A model generated the notes under the pieces. The model searched no databases and was not told the origin of the DNA. It was given only the letters and a program-made list of their open reading frames with translations. A DNA stretch of 64,000 nucleotides from contig NC_084726.1 of NCBI RefSeq assembly GCF_033807575.1, positions 10,912,001 through 10,976,000 of the forward strand, written 5' to 3'. The stretch's first letter is position 1, and each line of letters starts with the position of its first letter. Both the position numbers and the translations under genes were made by a program. This document shows positions 12,470 through 24,831 of this stretch, piece by piece. This stretch comes from Cydia pomonella. Its lineage: Eukaryota; Arthropoda; Insecta; Lepidoptera; Tortricidae.

Positions 12470-12795
12470 GAAGAGTTGGTATCCTAGCAGTAATGGCGTG
12501 TGAGTTTCAATCAAAGGTCACGGGTTCAAATCCCGGCTCGTAACAAAGAATAATTCGGAACTTATGTACGATACGTCATTTATTATTTGCCAGTTGCCTT
12601 TCGGAAAAGGGAAACAACGTGAGAAACCCCGACTGATTTCAATTAGCCTGCTGGATTTGAAGGTTAGTCAGATGACAGTAATTTTCGTAAGAACTGGTGC
12701 GCCATTATTGAGATTAGTTGTCAAGCATAAGCCAGGATCTCTGGGTCCCAGGCCTTAACAGAATAACGCAGAAAAGATGATGAACAAGTACTTCT
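12470..12795 (+). repeat. tRNA-derived SINE, decayed
   Basis: Head keeps a B-box-like GGTTCAAATCCCGG at about 12522; body words 'aagggaaacaacgtgag' and 'ttgtcaagc...ccaggatc' follow. Same family as 59450-59640. Not a functional tRNA. Confidence 0.7.
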
Positions 12796-13549
12796 GGAAG
12801 AAAGTACGGTGATAAGAAAGTGGAAGGAAGGAGAGAAAGGGAATCTTTTGCAAGGTTACACATCTCATCCTCATTTCCAAAAACTTTAAATCCAATTATC
12901 AAAATCCCGAAATTTTAATTTGGCCGTAAAACCGTTGGATTTTTAGAAGGGTCACCAACCTGCCCTAACCTCACGCAATGGCTTCTAGAGGGCCTTTTTT
13001 CAAATACTTGGAACATTAACGGTGTTTGTAAAAAACGCGTTCAGTCAAATAAAAAATCGGCAAATGAAATATCGACATGGTATCCTTTTACAATATACAA
13101 GGTTACAGTTCAGAGGTAACTAATGTGTATCATATTTAATATACCATTAAAGCTTCGTCCTTTTCCCTGTCAGAAATCTGAAATTATATTAAAAATAATC
13201 CTATTTATAATAAGTATAAAAAGGGAACGAATACGAAATAAACAAAACCCTAAAAGGGTTTTCAAAAAAGTAAGAAAAACCTACCAAGGGTTAATAACAT
13301 ATTTTCACGATAAAAAAATATATATTTTTCAAGAAACTTTTTTGAAGTTAGAGATTAAGACAAACTGTCGTCAAGCTCACCATACTTATTTACCTATCGA
13401 ATGAGCTAATGCTTTTACGGATACTGGAAAGCGATATGTAAATGTACTACATACCTATACGAGGCCTGGATGTTAGTGAGATGACGATATGAGTTGTGCT
13501 GGTGTCCGACTTTATTATCACATGATTATCCACCTGGTTTCTTGAGCTT

Positions 13550-13757
13550 AATAGCAGCGTTTTACCTTACAATAAAACGCTTATTAAGCGAAATACCTTA
13601 TTTGAAGCCTATTTAATATTTGAGAGTGCGATGCTGTTTGACAGATGACGTAGCGGTTCACTATAGGCTGACACCTACCCCCTTTGAACTCGTATTTCAA
13701 GTTTTAGCCCCCTCCACCAGGCGCCCGTGGCCTGCGGCCGCGGAGCTCTTCATTGGG
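13550..13757 (+). repeat. Dispersed repeat with hairpin end (copy 1)
   Basis: Contains cttaatagcagcgttttacc...aaaacgcttattaag (a hairpin) then 'gaagcctatttaatatttga' and a GC-rich end 'ggcctgcggccgcggagctc'. Inverted copy at 19228-19420; the hairpin part recurs at 14005-14115. Confidence 0.7.
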
Positions 13758-14004
13758 TCTCAAAATATAAATAAAACGAAGTTGCAATATACCACATTCG
13801 AAAAACGATTGCATTTAATATTATTTATTATTTCGTTTTCAATATGAAGAGACATACCAGTTGACTTGTATGTATAGACTGTAGATGTTGCTTATTGCAA
13901 CCTGCATGGTAGGACAAAACGCAGTGAGTTAAAAATACCCTCGACGGGCATTATATAAGTGATTTGGTTTATTGCAACTGAGTGTTGTAGCCACAGGCGA
14001 ATTT

Positions 14005-14115
14005 AAAAATATAGGCTTCAAATAAGGTATTTCGCTTAATAAGCGTTTTATTGTAAGGTAAAACGCTGCTATTAAGCTTCTGTACCGTTATTTGAAGCCT
14101 ATTTAATATTTGAGA
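14005..14115. repeat. Palindromic fragment of the same repeat
   Basis: Two outward-facing 'aggcttcaaataa' / 'ttatttgaagcct' ends around the aaacgct hairpin. Confidence 0.65.
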
Positions 14116-15309
14116 CGTGTCTGTGATCGCCTGGTGGTCAGAAAACGCCAATGTGATTAATTTATACTGATATGTGAAAATGGTGGAGACAACAAGTACA
14201 AGTGTACTTAACAATCCGGGTACATGGATGAATGTGAAAAGGCTTAAAGTGTGCAGTGACATATTTTACTTTACAATGTTATTTATAGATAGGACCTATA
14301 AATATAGAAAACTGTATGTTTATTAAAATAAATTATGAAAACATAATTATACTTTTTATTTTATCCATCCAAAAATAACATTGCGATCATTATCTGTGTT
14401 TCAATACTTTCAATTGATTTCAAGGTCCACATTCTAACAAACTGACTCATATTTGACCTTATATTACCTTGCCAAAAAGAAAATAAACTTGATTATTGAC
14501 ACTTTAAAGTGTCTTTTACCCAGATATGGTTACCCAATATTGGTATTTACTTATGAGGCAGGATACAATTTAACTTATAGGCTCACAAAAACGATTTTTA
14601 TATACATTTTTCAGAGCTTCGCTTGTTTGTTTTCCAAAAATCCTACAGTCTTAAGGGCAAAGTAAATCATATGAAAAGTGCACTTATCACAACATGCAAT
14701 ACCGTCTATTATATTGTAGAAGTAATCAGGCTCTCGGACAATTAATTCATGGATTAACATTAGCTGTCCTTATTTTCCCGCTTTTGAACATTCTTAAATA
14801 ACAAATAGACAGTAAGTGATATAGTAGGTTAATTTAGTAGCACTATTAACAGCTTTATTATGTTACTCATCCAAAAGAGTTCAACCCGTTACCACTCTCA
14901 CCGTTGTAGTTGTGTACAGTGCATAGCCATTTAGAATGTAAATAAGCTCGTAGAATATCCAATTTTCAATCATAATACACAACAAATCTTATTTGCTGTA
15001 ACCATTTTAATTTTTCTTTGATATTCGCTACGATGGTAGTCTTACCCCAGAGAGTATTCTAAAATATTTTTGGGCCTAAGCCCATACTTTAACCAGCCTA
15101 TCATGTGGTTTTATTTTATTACATGAACAATAATTAGGGCCAGTATGGTAAGAACATAACCTTTATCAATTAAATGCCTGCAATACAGCAAAAATAATAC
15201 TAGGATTTTTCCTCTTGGAGGTATCATTATTACGAGTATCATGTTGAAATTATGTACCATCATGCAAGATGTATAGGTATATTTAAGGCTTTCACCTGAA
15301 TATACTTAC

Positions 15310-15348
15310 TTGGCCTTTAGTTTCATACATATTAAAAACATAAAGTGA
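15310..15348 (-). CDS. Micro-exon, 39 nt (SLYVFNMYETKGQ)
   Basis: Acceptor aagattttaatcag, donor GTAAGTATAT. 13 codons in phase 0 in a stretch without recognisable repeats. Confidence 0.52.
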
Positions 15349-16169
15349 CTGATTAAAATCTTAAACAAGATCTGTATTATTGGCACTAAAAGCTCGTCAA
15401 TTTCAGTTAGTGAGCTACAATTTAATATTGAAAACTCTGCCAGGAGAAGGCTCTCCCGCTTGGTTCTTTGTATCGTCTGGTATTTCACATATTACAATGT
15501 CTGCGTTCCTGATAAGCCAAGGTTAGGCCTGTGCGTAGATGATAGATCTACGTTCGCTAAAGTGTTTGAATAAATTACAATTCGCATAATTTAAAACATA
15601 TAAGTAATAGCCATGCTAACTGGTAGTCCCAGCTTTGTCCACAAATATACTCGTACCTTATTTCAGGATTACCTACTTGTACTACCTGGTGCAAGCTCAA
15701 GGAAGCGCGAGATGTATGGACATAACTATTTATCTTACCAAGGATATGTTATTGACTGACGGGTTAGATAGTAAGGTCAAAGACCTTCGTTAAAATAATC
15801 AGTATTTAATCATTTGGCATTAAGTAGCCTTCCTATTTTTATGTTTTTGAAGAAAAACTAATGTTACATTACTTTAAACGAGATCTGAGAACTATATATA
15901 CTTAAGTAGGTAATTCAACCTGTGGCATGCCCATGCCCAATGGCGCAGACTTGTCTAGCATTTACATTGTATCAACGGTGATATAAAGCAATTCTAATGT
16001 TATCTCAGTGAGCTCACTGATTCTCACATATATATTTTGTAACATACAGTATACAATACAGAAACTTTGTCTTGTACATTATTGTTGCCAAAAACTGAAT
16101 ACTTATGGGAATAATTTCATAGGACACCAATTAATGAACATTGGTATAGAAATAACCTTCGAGGTTGCT

Positions 16170-16250
16170 TGCCTTTTTTACTACGTCGGTGGCAAACAAG
16201 CATACGGCCCGCCTGATGGTAAGCAGTCTCCGTAGCCTATGTACGCCTGC
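16170..16250 (-). repeat. Fragment of the poly(A) retroposon
   Basis: Reverse-oriented 3' end: 'actacgtcggtggcaaacaa' and 'cggcccgcctgatggtaagc'. Confidence 0.65.
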
Positions 16251-16940
16251 TTAATTCCACCCGGGAAATTTGTAATGTTTTATATTGAATATCATAACCA
16301 CACAGTCTTTTAAAGTAGATTCGAACCAATAGGTAAATGTATGTATCTCAACCCTTAAGGGTTTGTATCCGTTATCCAAAAAAGCACTTTTGGCTATTAA
16401 CAAGAAGTCGACCCGACATCTAGGACATATATTTTAACGCCTGATGTATTCATCTAGATTAATAAAATAACCGAAATGGCTTTCTTTCATTTGGACTGCT
16501 TTTATGAGTTGCATTGAGCTATGATTATATACCAGTTGTGGGTCATAGACATTTTATTAAGTCCTTCACGTCTTTCCTGTAGACAACGCAACGTTAACGG
16601 AGTGCAAGCTACGCTATGCCGCTGCAATCTTGTTATGCTGCTACGGGCGGGATACATTTTTCCCAACCTTTTTTGTGTTTGACCCAAATGGGGTTAAATG
16701 ATGAATGGCCAAGAACCTTGAACCAGTCCAGGGTAATATATTTATATCTTTAAACCATTAGAACTATGTAGCGGCGGGGCGGCCGGTTGATTAAGGCAAT
16801 TCAAAACAAATTTAAAATTTTTAATTTAACGATCAGTATCATGAACTCTGGATTATCAAGATTATTAGCATGACTGAATGGGCCACCTATGAAGTATGAA
16901 CCACTTATGGTGATTTTTAATATTACTCACCGGAAAGCCA

Positions 16941-17070
16941 GTTAACACATTCAGTGCCAGCGTGAGCTACGCGTTACGAGCGAAGTTGATAACGCGAGAA
17001 AACAGTATGTCTCGCAAAGCGCCTACTAAAAGGGAATACGCCTAGCGAGTCGCTGGCAGTGAGTGTGTCA
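16941..17070. repeat. Palindromic MITE
   Basis: Ends gttaacacattcagtgccagcg and cgctggcagtgagtgtgtc form a near-perfect stem; interior also pairs. Confidence 0.7.
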
Positions 17071-17360
17071 AGGCTTATTTTATCTTTTTAGGGTTTTATG
17101 GTCTTCCTGGGCCAGTCTCATGTTTAGTGGGGTGTGTTTTCGCAGCAAAACGATAGTAAAAATTATTTCTCGAAGGCCTTGCGTAGGATTTTTATGTGCA
17201 AATAAATGATTATGAATTATTATTGTGAATTAGGCGGAGATTTACATGGGAGTTGAAATCTTGGCTTATAGAAATAGATACATGTTAAGTAGGTACTTGT
17301 ATCATAAATGGTTTGTAGTACCAATATTTGATTAATGATACCTTGAACCAATTGATACCC

Positions 17361-17945
17361 GCTTGCGCAGCAGGCAAATGGATGTTGCACACCTTGCGCA
17401 GGCATGTTGTATGATCTTAATATACTTTTATCTAAATACAGTATCAAAACCATGTCTAACTTTTAGCCCCAGTGACTAATCATTTTCACACGCCTTGCGC
17501 AGGCGGGAAAGGTCTTGGCGTTTGGAACCATGTTCATTATATTAAGTATACTGGTCTTATAGTAGCCATTTTGCTTCATCTGCTAGCGTAGCAGGATAAT
17601 GAAAATCGCACACCTTGCGCAGGCGGCAGGTCTTGAGCTGGCTAAATAGTAATATTCACTCGCCTTACGCAGGCGGGAAATATTAGGTACGTTATGTATG
17701 TATGCTTAACAGCACATATTTATATTTTAATAAACCTTCTGCTAAGTAGCAGGATAGTTATTGTAGTAGGCCATGGCGGATATCCATAATAGGTACAGGT
17801 AGTATAGGTACAATAAGTTACGCAATGGTAGTAAATTTCTCCACACCTTGCGCAGGTGGGAAAGGTTACAGTATGCTAATTTAACATAATGCAATATTGT
17901 TCAACTCTGCTTACGCAGCAGGATGTGTTATGCCTTGTGCAGGCA
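17361..17945. repeat. Cluster of two alternating GC-rich hairpin words
   Basis: Word A, ctgcttgcgcagcagg-like, at about 17360, 17580, 17738 and 17907; word B, ccttgcgcaggcgggaaagg-like, at about 17389, 17491, 17609, 17658, 17841 and 17931. Both are short palindromes in AT-rich DNA. Word B follows word A by 24-29 bp three times. Confidence 0.6.
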
Positions 17946-18423
17946 GCGGCGGTCTGTAACCACCCGACCTCCCAGTCTCAATTACGTTCTTAAGTCATGA
18001 AAAGATACTTCGAACCTCCTTTTCTCACAAGGGCTATAGTTATAGCAAAGGGGTAAATAGTGCCCCTCCTGTATGCAGTTATACATGTCAAAACTAAAAT
18101 TTTATACGTATAAAAATATAATAAAACTCCTTAAACGAAATTCACAATAACACAACTGAATGGGGATATGTCAGTTTTACATACAAGAGTTTCACTTTTA
18201 AATCCCTTGCTTTAACTAGAAGGCACTTTTAGCAGTTGCACTATTTATTATTACGTACAAATACCTTAATTGAAAATAAAATTCACAAAGATATTGACGG
18301 TACTGTGCATCCAAAATTGGTATTATTAAGAAAAAACTTTCCAAAGGATATAAACAAAAAGATCGAAAAGGAGGTTTTCGATGTAGGTTTGTTAGTTACC
18401 TTTCGTCCCTCAGAGCGGAAATA

Positions 18424-18447
18424 GAAGCCCCGCGACAGCGGGGCTTC
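18424..18447. repeat. Perfect GC hairpin
   Basis: 10-bp stem gaagccccgc with a GACA loop. Isolated; looks like a terminator but without a T run, and no nearby transcription unit is known. Confidence 0.6.
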
Positions 18448-19227
18448 GTCGACTTTAAGGCGGATAGGACCCTAATTTGGTAGCCAGCATGATACTAGAG
18501 TAACTTTACTGTTTAATGGTACCCATGGCAATACCAAACATGGTTTTTCTTTAATGGCTTCTTATTCTAGCTTATTTTAGGCGTTTTAGCCCCAGCTCTC
18601 AAGCATTCTAAAATTGGGGGTACTTCCAAATCCAGCCTTTATTGTGATATTTCGATTTAAATGCAAAATAAAATAATTTGTATCACAGCAGCACAGTACC
18701 AGAAAATCTGGAAATGCACGGAAAATATCAGGTCATATATATCTTACGATCATTATTATTGTAATTACCCTAAGGTTACTTAATGCAAAATCACAAGTTG
18801 ATTAGCATAAGCTACGACGTCGCAGAGCGCGTCTTTTTAGTTATTCCTAAGTTAGGCAGTTCTATACTGTAATAGGAACCGCTATAACCTCCCTTGCGGA
18901 GGACAATAAAACTGTGGCCTATAAACTGCCATTCACATTTACACTTTTTCAAGGACCTGCTCCGTGCTTAAACTGATTCGATTCGCTGTAAACAAAATAA
19001 AATAAGAATCGCTTACTTACGCGACAGCTTCGCTGCGCTCGCGATGCGAATCGATGAGGTGTCAGCTTTGCTAAACACATTGACGAACACAAGCTGTCCA
19101 TCAAATCATTGAAGTAATATTAACAATCGAACGGTAAAACCGTTTACAATACTTTTAATTAGTACTTACAAAAAATTCTACGAATCTAAGGATTTCTAAG
19201 AATTTTTTGCAGTGAACCGAACGTTCC

Positions 19228-19420
19228 GACAAACAGAACGCCAATGAAGAGCTCCGCGGCCGCAGGCCACGGGCGCCTGGTGGAGGGGGCTAAAACTTGA
19301 AATACGAGTTCAAAGGGGGTAGGTGTCAGCCTATAGTGAACCGCTACGTCATCTGTCAAACAGCATCGCACTCTCAAATATTAAATAGGCTTCAAATAAC
19401 GGTACAGAAGCTTAATAGTC
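19228..19420 (-). repeat. Dispersed repeat with hairpin end (copy 2)
   Basis: Inverted, highly similar copy of 13565-13757. The two copies read the same short peptide, which reflects repeat identity, not a gene. Confidence 0.7.
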
Positions 19421-19864
19421 GCCTCCAAACCTCCCCTTATAGCGACCCCATTCCTCACACAAAGTTTACCTTAAGTTCATATTAGCCTCACTGGATCACT
19501 GTTCACTCTGAGTACTGATAACGTTGGTCACAATATACCAGAGACACATCATTATTCTAATAACACCATAAGAACGTTCTTGACTTGATCTAAAAGCAAA
19601 TATCACTGCCGCGTCGATTTGTTCGCACACAACCTCCTTTTTCCTACTGTCGTTCTCATCTACCCTCTCAACTTCCCTCAAAAAATCCCAATAACCTAGA
19701 AGCGGTTACTTAAATTAAACGTGACTACTAGCGCCATCTACTCCATGACGTTGGCAAATATTAGCTGGTTCGCAATACGTTCGCGACACAAACATCATAT
19801 TTTAAATTTATAAAGTCATGCACATTGTCATATCATATAATAATTGTAACGATTGACACATCAG

Positions 19865-20074
19865 TAAGCAAAAAGTAGGAAATTCGAAACACGACCGAAA
19901 GGAGTGTTTTAAATTGACACGAGTTGAGAATGAAGTAAATTTTAAATTTTCGACATAGTTATATAATGTGCTAATTATCGCACTAGTGTGGTAAAGTACA
20001 CGATACAAGTGCAGAAAATAGGAAATTCGCAACGCGTGGTGATATATTAAAACACGACCGAAGGGAGTACTTAC
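19865..20074. repeat. Dispersed 'aggaaattcg...cacgaccg' repeat
   Basis: Two partial copies here; others at 24117-24260 and 63450-63530. AT-rich, no coding potential seen. Confidence 0.5.
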
Positions 20075-20107
20075 CGACTTATTTAACTTCTTCGCCAATG
20101 TATCAAA
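20075..20107 (-). CDS. Micro-exon, 33 nt (FDTLAKKLNKS)
   Basis: Acceptor gtatacatttcag, donor GTAAGTACTC. Lys-rich. The donor side runs straight into the dispersed 'gaccgaagggag' repeat, which supplied part of the following intron. Confidence 0.5.
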
Positions 20108-20522
20108 CTGAAATGTATACCTTTTTTTTTAATTTTACCGGTATGAAGTCTACATGGTTTGGGTTGTAAAAAAAATAATAAAAATAATAGTTTGTGTGTA
20201 AGTACATTTACCTTAAGTACACAGTGTACTTTTCCTTATATAGATATACCGAAAGGGTTTGAAAAAACTTGCATTATCGTTTAAATAAAAATATATAATC
20301 GTATTTTTTGTCACTTAAATAAATTATTGTTTTTACAATGTCTAGTTATTTTTCGATTTTGAACTATACATACCGTGTTTTTAGATGCGATCTAAAATAG
20401 AAATATGTATTTATCTCAAACTTGCAATTAAAATTTTGACATGACTTACCTACTTCCATTTTTTTTTTGTGATATTTTTTCTTTTTGTTTGTGTATTATT
20501 ATTTATTATTTCAAGGGTTTCT

Positions 20523-20687
20523 AAAGGGGAACGACCATTTGATTATTTTTGCGCTACGACGCTCGGTTTAGGAGATACAGACTTACATATAATGATTTTT
20601 TTTTCAGTCATACAAAATTCTTTCTAGGGCTGTATCTCCTAACCCGTGCGTCGTAGCGCAAAAATAATAAAATTTCCGTTCCCCTTT
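20523..20687. repeat. Long hairpin MITE
   Basis: About 60-bp arms: aaaggggaacg, ttatttttgcgctacgacg and aggagatacag pair with ctgtatctcct, cgtcgtagcgcaaaaataa and cgttcccctt. Intronic between the 20075 and 20961 exons. Confidence 0.75.
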
Positions 20688-20960
20688 CAATAACCTCAAA
20701 GTGATACTAAAAAAATACAAGAAAGAAAAAAAAGAAAGATAAGAAAATCATCCTTTTTTATTATTATTATTTCATTGCAAAGTTGAGAAAAGAGAAAGAG
20801 ATTTAAATAAATTTATGTCATGTCAGTAGCTGTTCCAGATGCAAAACCATAAAAAATATAACTTTTATTTAAAACAAACATAAATATTATAAATATTTAG
20901 GAGAGTATATTCTGATTAGAATAATAGGAATTAAGAAATAATTACACATAGATTACTGAC

Positions 20961-21017
20961 CTGTTTAAGATTTTTATTTAAATACTCAAAAGTAATTTTT
21001 TCGTCATCGATTAGAAT
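20961..21017 (-). CDS. Micro-exon, 57 nt (ILIDDEKITFEYLNKNLKQ)
   Basis: Acceptor cttttatttccag, donor GTCAGTAATC. 19 codons in frame 0; both other frames contain stops within the first few codons. One of the best individual pieces of evidence for a coding gene here. Confidence 0.62.
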
Positions 21018-21039
21018 CTGGAAATAAAAGTTAAATGTA

Positions 21040-21437
21040 GGGAATGCAAATCGGTTATAACCGTTACCATCGGTTATAACCGATTATTATGTCAACATTT
21101 CGTAACCGATTATTGGAAACTCGAATAACCGGTTGCGGTTATGTTCGGTTATTAATTTATGACTTTTAAATTCTATGAATTGATTTTCTGATGACTACAA
21201 AGTCCTGCCTTTTTTGGCTGTGACGCCTGTGACTATAATTTTTGTCAATCGTGTACTTTTATAACGAAAATATACCTACTTAATTTACCCTCCCTTATTT
21301 ATAAAATATTCTGATTGAATATGAATATTGTGCGGAAGGTAACATAACATAGGTTGTAAGTTGATACTAACAAATATGGACTGTATTAATTGTCTGAGAA
21401 TAAATAATTTTTATTTTTATTTTTATTTTTATTTTTA

Positions 21438-21468
<31 letters not shown>

Positions 21469-21810
21469 TTTATTTATTAATTCATGGTCATATTTTCACT
21501 TTTACTGTATTTTGTGTGTGTGTGTGTTTTTTTATACTACGTCGGTGGCAAACAAGCATACGGCCAGAGGAGTGACGTGCGCGTTGTCGACCCTAACCCC
21601 CTCCCACCCCTCGTTGAGCTCGTTATTAAAAAACGAAGACTTATACTCACATTCCGTAATACTGTACCTTTATTTTCGTATTTTTTTAAATTACTTGATT
21701 GTAAATTTATCATTTTTGTCTAAAATAACCATAGCCGATTATAACCGATAAACGGTTACTTTCCGGGCATAATCGTAACCGAAGCCGGTTATGACGTTTG
21801 GCCGGTCCTT
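21040..21810. mobile_element. Possible hAT-like non-autonomous element, nested
   Basis: Both ends are built of cggttataaccg palindromes (21050-21150 and 21720-21800), the outer ends roughly inverted. The interior holds an ATTTT microsatellite (21413-21480) and a fragment of the poly(A) retroposon (21531-21640). No transposase. Confidence 0.4.
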
Positions 21811-21877
21811 AGTTCAGTAACTAAGGTGTTTATTTTATTTATTTACAATTAACTAGCATTATATTCCGGATACCTAC

Positions 21878-21886
21878 CTTAAGTAA
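21878..21886 (-). CDS. Possible 9-nt micro-exon (LLK)
   Basis: Donor GTAGGTATCC is strong, acceptor aatgaattacag moderate. Nine bases are too few to judge coding; listed because it fits the phase. Confidence 0.2.
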
Positions 21887-22040
21887 CTGTAATTCATTAA
21901 AAGAATAAAATTACAAGTTTATTGTTAAACGCTAGGTATATTTATTTACAATAACAATATACATAATGGATATATACAGATGATTACTATAACTAGTTTA
22001 TTGTTGGAGTAGTTCTTTATTATATATAGATTTTTGACAG

Positions 22041-22256
22041 TTATATAAATAATAATAATAAAACCTTTTTTCCATGTATCTTGGCTAGGTACATAGTATA
22101 TATTTTAAATTTAAATCTAAATTTTGAAACCGCCGAGCTTAAATCTAAAATAGTCCCTTGAGGCATTGTACCAAGGATGCTGGCGGCATTTCCTCGTTGT
22201 ATCGCAATCCTGATACATTGTGCGAGGAAGCCGCCAGCTCTTCGGTCACCAGTCAC
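22041..22256 (-). other. Short reading frame with a strong hairpin, probably TE-derived
   Basis: Reads GGFLAQCIRIAIQRGNAAS, which I associate with lepidopteran repeat-derived proteins but cannot name. 22179-22238 folds into three stacked stems (gctggcggc, ttcctcg, gtatc). Confidence 0.3.
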
Positions 22257-22856
22257 GTCAATCAGACGCTACGCGATTATTGAAATAAAACTTGTGCGCG
22301 CCTGGACCATATAATATAATTTTCAACACACTTGCTCGAAAAAGATATTATTTCATGCAGGTGTACTGAAGAACAAAGGCCTATATTGTTCCCGCGGGAG
22401 CTAACTTTTTTTAAATTATGTTACTAATTCATACAAACCAAGTAGCATAAATGAGTTTTGCTTTAAAAATTCTGTCGTTAATAATTTAATATGTTTGTTT
22501 ATGTTTAAAAATATTTAATTTGATTAATTTAATAGCCGTTCAAAATATTGTTACAAAATTTTCAATCGTGGCTGAATGCCAAAAAGGTCAGTGCCTTCGA
22601 TGCCTCTGTCATCAAATTACAATATGGCGGACGAATGTTTGATATGTCACCGTATTGAAGAATATTTCCGCTTAGTTTTTTCTTCGCAAGTGTGATGAAA
22701 AACATTGTGTGTAACTCCGGGGGTAAGAATATTGCAAATTCGGGAATTACCACCCTCGCTTCCAAAAATATTACGAATAGGTACATTAACCCCTCTCGTT
22801 GCACAGATAGACGCCGAAGTTAATGGAATTCAATAAAAACAGCTTTTGCATTGTAC

Positions 22857-22889
22857 CTCTGATCCGCTGACGATTATTTCGCCTGAATT
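22857..22889 (-). CDS. Type-B micro-exon, 33 nt (NSGEIIVSGSE)
   Basis: Acceptor ttttattattccag, donor GTACAATG. Flanking intron shared with the DSEETRQ exon at 52755, linking the central block family to the 5' half of the locus. Confidence 0.55.
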
Positions 22890-23039
22890 CTGGAATAATA
22901 AAAAATTTAAATATGGAATGTTTGCGGTAAGGTGCATTGTTATAACATCGGAAGTGGGATCATTTTGAAAATGGCATAATTCACTAAACTAGAATTTTCT
23001 ACTGTGAAAATGTACAGAAAATTATGATGTTTGAAGATT

Positions 23040-23305
23040 TAATCGGACTTGGAGCTGTGAAAAAATCGAACTTCTAAGCCAACGCAATCAAAAGATACAG
23101 TCGTTTATGCCGCAAATTTCCGCAAATTTTCGATACTCGCAAGGGAATCAAAACCTACAGGGTACTTTCCCGTGAACTCAGAATCTTGAAATTTGGTACG
23201 AAGCAACGTCTTATAGCACAGATAAAGGAAAAATTGCGAAAACCGTCAATTTATGTACGGAACCCTTGGTGCGCGAGTCCGACTCGCACTTGGCCAGTTT
23301 TTTTG
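23040..23305 (+). repeat. Common lepidopteran dispersed repeat
   Basis: Ends 'gcgcgagtccgactcgcact' plus 'tggccagttttt', a hallmark end of a repeat frequent in moths. 38040-38300 carries words of the opposite part of the family. Confidence 0.65.
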
Positions 23306-23419
23306 AACACTACTAATCTTTTTAATAATTTTATCCAGTATTCGTTATCTAGGATTTAAACACCTCGGCCTTGGTAATTATTGTATTCTAGCTAAACAAA
23401 TCACAGTGAAGTTACTTAC

Positions 23420-23485
23420 AATTATTGACCTGTGCCGAGTCTTCGTAATAGTGCGAGGAGTCCTAGTAGTCCTACTAGAAGGGTC
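23420..23485 (-). CDS. Type-A micro-exon, 66 nt
   Basis: Acceptor atattgttttag, donor GTAAGTAACT. 22 residues starting DPSSRTTRTPRTITK and ending RHRSII. Of the forward frames, frame 1 meets TAA near its end; frame 0 is open. Confidence 0.6.
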
Positions 23486-23614
23486 CTAAAACAATATAAA
23501 ACTTAATTATTATTTAGTTATAATACAAGTGAGGGTTATTCCAAGCGAGTTGTCGCACTAGTTTCACACAACGTATAATGCATTATGTTAATAATTATAG
23601 CTTAATGTAGACAT

Positions 23615-24053
23615 TCTGATAGAGATGTGTATCCTGCCTATCCTAACCTACGGCGCCCAATCTTGGTCATTAACGGAATCCCAGAAGTCCCGACTCAAGA
23701 TTTGCCAGCGAGCAATGGAGCGCAGCATACTAGGAGTTCGGAGAACCGATCGAGTTAGGAACACCGAACTGCGCTCCAGAACTGGTATTATAGATGTGGA
23801 TGTTAAGGCCGGTAAGCTTAAGTGGGGTTGGGCAGGACACGTCTGCCGTATGCACCCGGATCGGTGGGCCAAATTGGCTACCGAATGGACACAGCAGATT
23901 AGCCGGGGCAGAGGCAGACCAAAAAAGAGATGGCGGGATGACCTCGACGCTTTTTGCAGAGACTGGCGGGAACATACTTCAAACCGTGATGAGTGGCGGA
24001 AAAAAGGGGAGGCCTGTGCCCAGCAGTGGGACACAAAATAGGCTATAAAAAAA
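23615..24053 (+). pseudogene. 5'-truncated RTE-like LINE insertion with target-site duplication
   Basis: Reading frame 23625-24041 encodes 138 residues of the RT C-terminus (LTYGAQSW, GHVCRM, GRPKKRWRDDL, EACAQQW). It ends in an A-rich tail and is flanked by aatgtagacat at 23604-23614 and 24054-24064. This is target-primed insertion; an intact frame suggests it is young. Confidence 0.88.
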
Positions 24054-24831
24054 AATGTAGACATCAATATTAATTTTAAAGTATAAAAATAAGTGTCAGG
24101 GCCACATTAAACTACGTTAATAGTACATTATGCTACAAGTGCGAATAATAGGAAATAAATTGAAATACGACAGGAAAGGAGTGTTTTGTATCAAAACGAG
24201 TTACGAATTACCTATTCGCATATGTATCGTATAACGTTTTACAATAAATATGGCCCAATCACCTCAAAAACCAGAACCAAACGATATGGTCTTATGACTC
24301 TTTTGGAACTTTCTATGAGATTGACAGAGAAAGAAAGAAAAGCGTTATTAAAAAAAGTTCTTGTTGTAGATAGTCTTACTTTCCGTTGTTACTTTGTACT
24401 TTGACATTATTTTCTAAAGAATGATTGCGCTAATTTGAATATTTCAATCCAATCCTATAACTTGAATATTTTGGTACTACTACAATAATAAGGTAAATAA
24501 CCCGTAAATTTAGCTGATTACCAGCCTAGAGCTGAGAAAACCAACCCTTTCGAAAATAATAATAAATTGTTATTGGCATTAAGGTAAGTACATTTTAGTG
24601 TTGAAGTCCCTGACTTCTGAGCTAGGTAAAAACCTGTGTTACAGAAGTCAGTGTCCTCTCCCAAACATAATAGTAACTATTAAAACATTAACCATTTTCA
24701 TTTTAGACTTAAAGTAGATAATTAAGGCTTGTTTTAACATTATAAAACAAATGCCATTCTAATAAGAATACAGTGCAATTTATTTTACATATATATATTT
24801 TTTTGCGTAGATGTGTGTGTGTGTGAGTAAA

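Noticed and set aside
12480..12545. tRNA gene
   Set aside because: Only a B box and a decayed head inside a SINE. Same for 53672 and 59450.
13620..13847. 75-codon frame whose first part is repeated at 19377-19240
   Set aside because: Both lie in copies of the same dispersed repeat with GC-rich palindromic DNA; identity follows from repeat identity.
17361..17945. CRISPR array
   Set aside because: Irregular spacing, two alternating degenerate words, eukaryotic context.
19022..19075. Possible 45-nt exon before GTAAGTAAG
   Set aside because: No acceptable acceptor; the best AG choice opens with an early stop.
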